From positions 1 through 43,840 of the forward strand of contig CABQHZ010000002.1 in assembly GCA_902464175.1 (NCBI GenBank): a DNA stretch of 43,840 nucleotides. Reading direction: 5' to 3'. The stretch comes from an uncultured Collinsella sp. Its GTDB lineage: Bacteria > Actinomycetota > Coriobacteriia > Coriobacteriales > Coriobacteriaceae. The translations under genes were made by a program, and so were the position numbers. This document shows, piece by piece, positions 41,144-43,840 of this stretch (position 1 is its first letter; each line of letters opens with the position of its first letter). A model generated the notes under the pieces. The model had not been told where the DNA came from, searched no databases, and saw only the letters and a program-made list of their open reading frames with translations.

Positions 41144-41932
41144 CTAGCCGAGGCGGCGCCTGTCCCTTCCGCCCAGGTAGACGGTCCTGCAGGTCTGGGA
41201 AATCCTGCTCGCGATCGCCTCTGCCGTGACGCGCTCGCCGCGCCTTGCGAGCCTGTCCGCCAGCGCGCCCGGCGCGTAGTTCGACGTGACGATGGTCGGG
41301 CGCATGTCCTCGTAGCGCGCATCGAGCACGCTGAACACGGTGCCGACGGACCATTCCGTCGCGTCCTCCTTGCCGAGGTCGTCGAGCACGAGGACGTCGC
41401 ACTTGGCGTACCGCGCGACGGCGGCCTCGGTGCCGCCCTCGTCGAACGTGGCCTTCACGCGCTCGAGCATGCCCTTGGCCGTCGTGAAGGCGACGTCGTA
41501 GCCGGCCTCGGCGAACAGCCTGGCCATGGCGGAGGCGGCGTGCGTCTTGCCGGCGCCGACGCCCCCGTGTATGTAGAGCCCGGCGCCCCCGTTGCCCGCG
41601 AACGAGGCGATGTACTCGGCGAACTCGGGGCGGTCGGCCTCGGCGGCCCAGTAGCGCCTGGGGATGCCCGCGCGCGAGAGCGCCTTCTCCCGGCGGGCGG
41701 CCTCCTCCTTGGCGGCGAGGGCCGCGCGCCTTCGCGCCTCGGACTCCCGCTCGCTGGCTGCGCCCTCGCACGGGCAGGGGGCGGCGGAGACCCAGGCGAC
41801 CCTGCCCGCCAGCGCCGCGCCGAGCGGATCGAGGGCGGCGCCGCAGTGCGGGCACGCCCTCGGCTCCGGCTCGTCGAAGGAGAGCCCGGCCGCACGGGCC
41901 TGCTCCAGGGTGATGAGTCCCGCTCGGTCCAT
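41144..41932 (-). CDS. DnaC-like replication ATPase (helicase loader)
   Basis: A 262-residue AAA+ protein. An N-terminal zinc-finger-like part (CPHCGAALDPLG then APCPCEG) is followed by Walker A YIHGGVGAGKTHAAS, Walker B DVLVLDDLGKEDATEW, sensor-1 IVTSNYAP and an Arg-finger region ASRISQTCRTV. Members load DnaB-type helicases. Downstream of the Rep-like gene it completes a replication module. I chose the ATG at 41932 (AAGGGGC before it); the earlier start would overlap rep. Confidence 0.85.
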   Translation of the reverse strand: MDRAGLITLEQARAAGLSFDEPEPRACPHCGAALDPLGAALAGRVAWVSAAPCPCEGAASERESEARRRAALAAKEEAARREKALSRAGIPRRYWAAEADRPEFAEYIASFAGNGGAGLYIHGGVGAGKTHAASAMARLFAEAGYDVAFTTAKGMLERVKATFDEGGTEAAVARYAKCDVLVLDDLGKEDATEWSVGTVFSVLDARYEDMRPTIVTSNYAPGALADRLARRGERVTAEAIASRISQTCRTVYLGGRDRRRLG

Positions 41933-41946
41933 CGGGCGCCCCTTCC

Positions 41947-42462
41947 TTATCTTCTGAAGTCCTTGTTGTCCCTTTTGCTTATTGGGTGGCATATCGTCAG
42001 GGGTTTCCCTGTCATCTTGTCAGGGGTTCGGGCTGCGAACCCTGACGGTTCGTCACCCTTGTTCTCGGCGAACCCTGTCATTTCGTCACCCTTTCGCGCC
42101 GGGAACCCTGACGAATCGTCAGGGGTTGCCAGCGCTCCGGGCGGCAGCCTCTCGCGCACGATGCGGTACCGCTTGGTGGCGTGCCCGCGCGCCGGGGCGT
42201 GCACGCCGCATTCCTCGATGAGGCCCCGGTCGAGCAGGTCGCGGATGGCGCGGTGGACGCTGCGCTCCTGCACGTTGAGGAATCGTGCCAGGCCACCCTT
42301 GCTCTCGAAGTAGCCGCACCCGGCGTCGCAGAAGCCGAAGATGCGCGCGTAGACGAGCAGGGGAAGGCCGGAGAGGCCCAGGTCCGCCATCATGAAGTGC
42401 CGTACCGCCGTGAACTCGCGCGGGGAGGGGCCGTCGCGTCCCCTCGGGCCTGCGGCTGCCAT
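41947..42462 (-). CDS. Replication initiator-like winged-helix protein with C-terminal 11-aa repeats
   Basis: A 171-residue protein. The N-terminal winged helix (FMMADLGLSGLPLLVYARIF, then GGLARFLNVQERSVHRAIRD) is of the RepA-N/DnaD-like HTH kind seen in plasmid and ICE initiators. The C-terminus consists of four 11-residue units (for example KGDEMTGFAEN, KGDEPSGFAAR). Their DNA has an exact 33-bp period and each unit is an imperfect dyad, so this part likely doubles as an origin. The ATG at 42462 lies 5 nt after the upstream gene. Confidence 0.65.
   Translation of the reverse strand: MAAAGPRGRDGPSPREFTAVRHFMMADLGLSGLPLLVYARIFGFCDAGCGYFESKGGLARFLNVQERSVHRAIRDLLDRGLIEECGVHAPARGHATKRYRIVRERLPPGALATPDDSSGFPARKGDEMTGFAENKGDEPSGFAARTPDKMTGKPLTICHPISKRDNKDFRR
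41995..42127. repeat. Four 33-bp iterons inside the rep-like gene
   Basis: Units start at 42005, 42038, 42071 and 42104 (exact 33-bp spacing). Three open with AACCCTG and all resemble CCCTGACG-N3-CGTCAGGG; the copy at 42104 is the best dyad. A half unit CGTCAGGGG lies at 41995. Pattern and setting match in-gene iterons of a replication origin. Confidence 0.75.
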
Positions 42463-42467
42463 CGGCG

Positions 42468-42716
42468 CTAATCCCTTCTGGGCGAGCCGACGATGCTGTT
42501 CCGCTCGACCCATGCGACGAGCTCGTCGTGCAGAACGATGCCGTCGCGCGTCTTGCCGCCGATGTAGCGGATCGGGAACGGGTCGTCGGGGTCCTTGGCG
42601 AGCCGGTACATTGCGTCGCGGCTGATGCGCAGCATCGCGCACGCCTCGTCGGCGCCGAATATCGCGTTGGTCGATGCGATGAGCCTCACCTGGCTCCTGC
42701 TAATGCTCTTGGTCAT
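42468..42716 (-). CDS. AlpA/MerR-like HTH protein
   Basis: An 82-residue DNA-binding protein: an HTH (GADEACAMLRISRDAMYRLA) followed by the wing PFPIRYIGGKTRDGIVLHDEL. It is similar to AlpA and excisionase proteins. Coupled to rep (5-nt gap), it is likely a regulator of the replication/transfer operon. Confidence 0.7.
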   Translation of the reverse strand: MTKSISRSQVRLIASTNAIFGADEACAMLRISRDAMYRLAKDPDDPFPIRYIGGKTRDGIVLHDELVAWVERNSIVGSPRRD

Positions 42717-42794
42717 GGTCGTCCTCGAGCTCCTTTCGTCTCGAGGCTCCCTCGCGTGCCCGGCCGCGGGCGGCTCCCGGGGCGGTCGCCGCCG

Positions 42795-43013
42795 TCATTT
42801 CCTGCCGCTCCTCGACTCGATGTAGGCGTCCACTGACGCCCTCGACACCAGGAGCTTCCTTCCGAGCCTGTACGAGTCGATCTCTCCCGACCAGATGAGG
42901 TCGTACGCCTTGTTTCGGCTCGCCCTCATGTACTCCTGCATCTCGATCACCGTCATCCATTCGTCCCGATCTCGGCTTCCCTCGGGCGCGGCGCATTCGG
43001 CTGTGCGTGCCAT
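42795..43013 (-). CDS. Excisionase-family HTH protein, first gene of the leftward operon
   Basis: A 72-residue protein of the DNA-binding excisionase family (VIEMQEYMRASRNKAYDLIW, then YRLGRKLLVSRASVDAYIE). GGAGG lies 5 nt before the ATG at 43013. With the xis-like gene at 15923 the element carries two such proteins at opposite ends. This one probably regulates the operon it heads. Confidence 0.7.
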   Translation of the reverse strand: MARTAECAAPEGSRDRDEWMTVIEMQEYMRASRNKAYDLIWSGEIDSYRLGRKLLVSRASVDAYIESRSGRK

Positions 43014-43133
43014 GGTTCCTCCAATCTTCCCGTGCGGCACCGCGCGAGGACACCGCACGACACCGTGTGCCTTTTCGTCTGCACGACGATTGAACCGCCT
43101 GATGGCGATTGGTGAGCACGGCAGGAGCGGAGA

Positions 43134-43173
43134 CGGGTCGAAGTGGGTCGAGCTGGTCGTGCCTTCACGAAAC
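43134..43173. promoter_or_regulatory. Tandem 10-bp TCGA repeat upstream of the leftward operon
   Basis: CGGGTCGAAG then TGGGTCGAGC in direct succession, then TGGTCG, followed by GTGCCTTCACGAAA. The same layout occurs at 41095-41133. The 10-bp period suggests protein binding on one DNA face. Confidence 0.55.
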
Positions 43174-43190
43174 GGCCATGAGCCGCGTGC

Positions 43191-43207
43191 CTTAGCTCTC
43201 AGCTAAG
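43191..43207. repeat. Short perfect hairpin
   Basis: CTTAGCT-CTC-AGCTAAG, 7-bp stem. Near the start of the leftward operon; possible operator. Confidence 0.4.
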
Positions 43208-43213
43208 TCCCTG

Positions 43214-43242
43214 AAAAGTAAAAGGCGCCCATGCGGGCGCCT
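43214..43242 (-). terminator. Minus-strand terminator near the right end
   Basis: Stem GGCGCCC-GCAT-GGGCGCC extended by one pair, then TTTTACTTTT on the minus strand. It stops transcription entering from the right end; no coding gene feeds it. Confidence 0.7.
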
Positions 43243-43647
43243 GCCTAGGAGCGATGTTCGTTCGGTTGTGGTTGGAATGCTTCTCTTCCGCGGTGCTGTC
43301 GTCCGGGGTCCGGCATCTGTCGTTCGCCTCTTCTGTCGTGTTTGATGTTGTGTGTTATGCGAGCGACCTTGCGCGGGCCTGCCGGCCCGTTGCCCCAGGT
43401 GCACCCGGGTAAATGGTACCCATCCGTTGGAACATGGACATCGCGGGAGGGCTGTTTGGGCAAGCTAGGATGGATGAGCGGCGGGGTTCTAAATGCAATA
43501 ATTCGAGCTAAAGGGCCTTGTACTCTCTTTTGTAAAACGCGAGGGTGCAATAAACTCGACGATCCCCCTGAACCTTTTCTGAACGAATCAGCTCTTAGGC
43601 GGTATGACGCGACACGCATCGGTAGTGCTCGGACTGGGTTAGTCATC
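43243..43647. other. 405-bp right-end region without a recognised gene
   Basis: Open frames here have no convincing composition. Small inverted repeats occur (GGGCC/GGCCC near 43375). A minus-strand terminator lies at its left edge, so an untranslated RNA or an insulator is possible. Confidence 0.35.
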
Positions 43648-43658
43648 GAGTGGGTATA
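43648..43658 (+). other. Right attachment site
   Basis: GAGTGGGTATA, 9 of 11 identical to the guaA core at 14740. The bases just to its left are element sequence; those to the right are probably chromosomal. Confidence 0.75.
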
Positions 43659-43671
43659 GAACATACGTTCT
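43658..43671. promoter_or_regulatory. Candidate LexA (SOS) box
   Basis: AGAACATACGTTCT contains GAACATACGTTC, an exact fit to the Gram-positive LexA/DinR consensus GAACRNRYGTTC. It is next to the right att core. A second 12-bp palindrome (TATAACGTTATA) follows at once. Confidence 0.5.
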
Positions 43672-43694
43672 GTATAACGTTATAGCACCAGGTG

Positions 43695-43726
43695 GCAGGC
43701 GTAGTTTCAATCGAAGCTACGCCTGC
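43695..43726. terminator. Strong hairpin downstream of the right-hand chromosomal gene
   Basis: A 14-bp stem (GCAGGCGTAGTTTC / GAAGCTACGCCTGC, one wobble) with a 4-nt loop. There is no T-tract, so it may be a weak or bidirectional terminator for the convergent genes. Confidence 0.45.
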
Positions 43727-43751
43727 TGCTATATATGGGTTGATGGTGGTA

Positions 43752-43840
43752 TCAATGACCGCGATGCTTCTGTTTGCGCTTCAGTTTTCGCTGCTCGAAG
43801 CGCGCCTCCGCCTCATCCGCGCGACGCTGGCTTCTTGCTT
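43752..43840 (-). CDS. C-terminal end of a chromosomal gene, cut by the window edge
   Basis: 28 codons ending ADEAEARFEQRKLKRKQKHRGH and stop. The charged Glu/Arg/Lys tail is typical of a real protein end. The frame is open to the edge. The gene cannot be identified from this fragment. Confidence 0.5.
   Translation of the reverse strand, partial: ARSQRRADEAEARFEQRKLKRKQKHRGH

Larger units (their letters stand above)
14740..43658. mobile_element. Integrative and conjugative element inserted at the guaA 3' end (~28.9 kb)
   Basis: Bounded by GAGTGGGAGTA at the guaA end and GAGTGGGTATA at 43648 (9 of 11 identical). Tn5801-type elements are known to integrate at guaA with a GAGTGGGAATA core. The interior holds a tyrosine integrase, an excisionase-like gene, a MOBP-type relaxase and MobC, VirD4, VirB4, VirB6, PrgI, a VirB2-like protein, a peptidoglycan hydrolase, ParA/ParB, a Rep/DnaC set, and tet(W) cargo. 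This is a complete conjugation gene complement on sequence inspection. Exact ends are inferred from the att cores, not from an empty site. Confidence 0.85.

Noticed and set aside
42005..42127. CRISPR-like spaced repeats
   Set aside because: The 33-bp units are contiguous, without spacers, and lie inside a coding frame; they are iterons rather than a CRISPR array. No array and no cas genes were seen in the window.
43245..43664. 139-aa minus and 105-aa plus frames at the right end
   Set aside because: Proline/arginine-rich, no motif. The plus frame ending in VIEWV only mimics the GuaA end because it passes through the att core.

Overview
The window is high-GC DNA from a gut actinobacterium of the Coriobacteriia, most likely Collinsella. 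This rests on gene content and style (paired glycerol dehydrogenases, the murT/gatD locus, dense GC-rich coding); no species-level marker is present. It has two parts: a chromosomal segment (1 to about 14750, resuming after about 43658) and a ~28.9 kb integrative and conjugative element (ICE) inserted at the 3' end of guaA.

Chromosome, left to right. A minus-strand open frame of at least 637 codons carries both MurT and GatD on one polypeptide (runs off the left edge). Next come two coupled minus-strand helical-repeat proteins; an iron alcohol dehydrogenase and two GldA-type glycerol dehydrogenases (+); a multi-cluster ferredoxin-like protein (+); YchF and a small membrane protein (+); a divergent pair (HAD-like remnant / small HTH regulator) around a perfect 26-bp palindrome; asparaginase (-); and guaA (+).

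ICE. The last codons of guaA contain GAGTGGGAGTA (14740) and the far end carries GAGTGGGTATA (43648). These resemble the guaA att core known from Tn5801-type elements. The left end holds seven GGGAGTAAA-type motifs, an XRE repressor, an excisionase-like HTH gene, a tyrosine integrase and a mobilisation-type RHH gene. A cargo block (17633-21881, mostly minus) contains a truncated DUF1524 (GmrSD-type) nuclease, a tet(W) gene broken by a one-base deletion but with its leader peptide, attenuator and promoter intact, a kinase-like C-terminal remnant, an HsdS remnant and an 88-aa gene. Rightwards on the plus strand follow an UPF0102-like gene, ParA, a ParB-like protein, a hairpin-rich oriT candidate, MobC, a MOBP-type relaxase and small genes. 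The rest is one long minus-strand block transcribed from the right end: two HTH genes, a replication-initiator-like protein with in-gene iterons, a DnaC-like ATPase, accessory proteins, VirD4, a VirB2-like pilin, PrgI, VirB4, a glucosaminidase/NlpC-P60 hydrolase, a secreted protein, VirB6/TrbL, and a surface adhesin with a class B-like sortase.

How it fits together. The element combines chromosomal integration with a plasmid-like maintenance set (ParA/ParB plus Rep/DnaC), conjugation machinery and cell-surface cargo. Several short DNA signals cut across genes and are not explained by protein coding: a GTACG-N5-GTACG operator (10-bp period) at both the int and par promoters; three identical GGGACAATTTGTCCC palindromes inside transfer-region genes; four 33-bp iterons inside rep; a tandem 10-bp TGGGTCGAGC repeat in two leader regions; and an Arg/Ala-rich C-terminal tail shared by three otherwise unrelated proteins. 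These are the best candidates for undescribed biology here.
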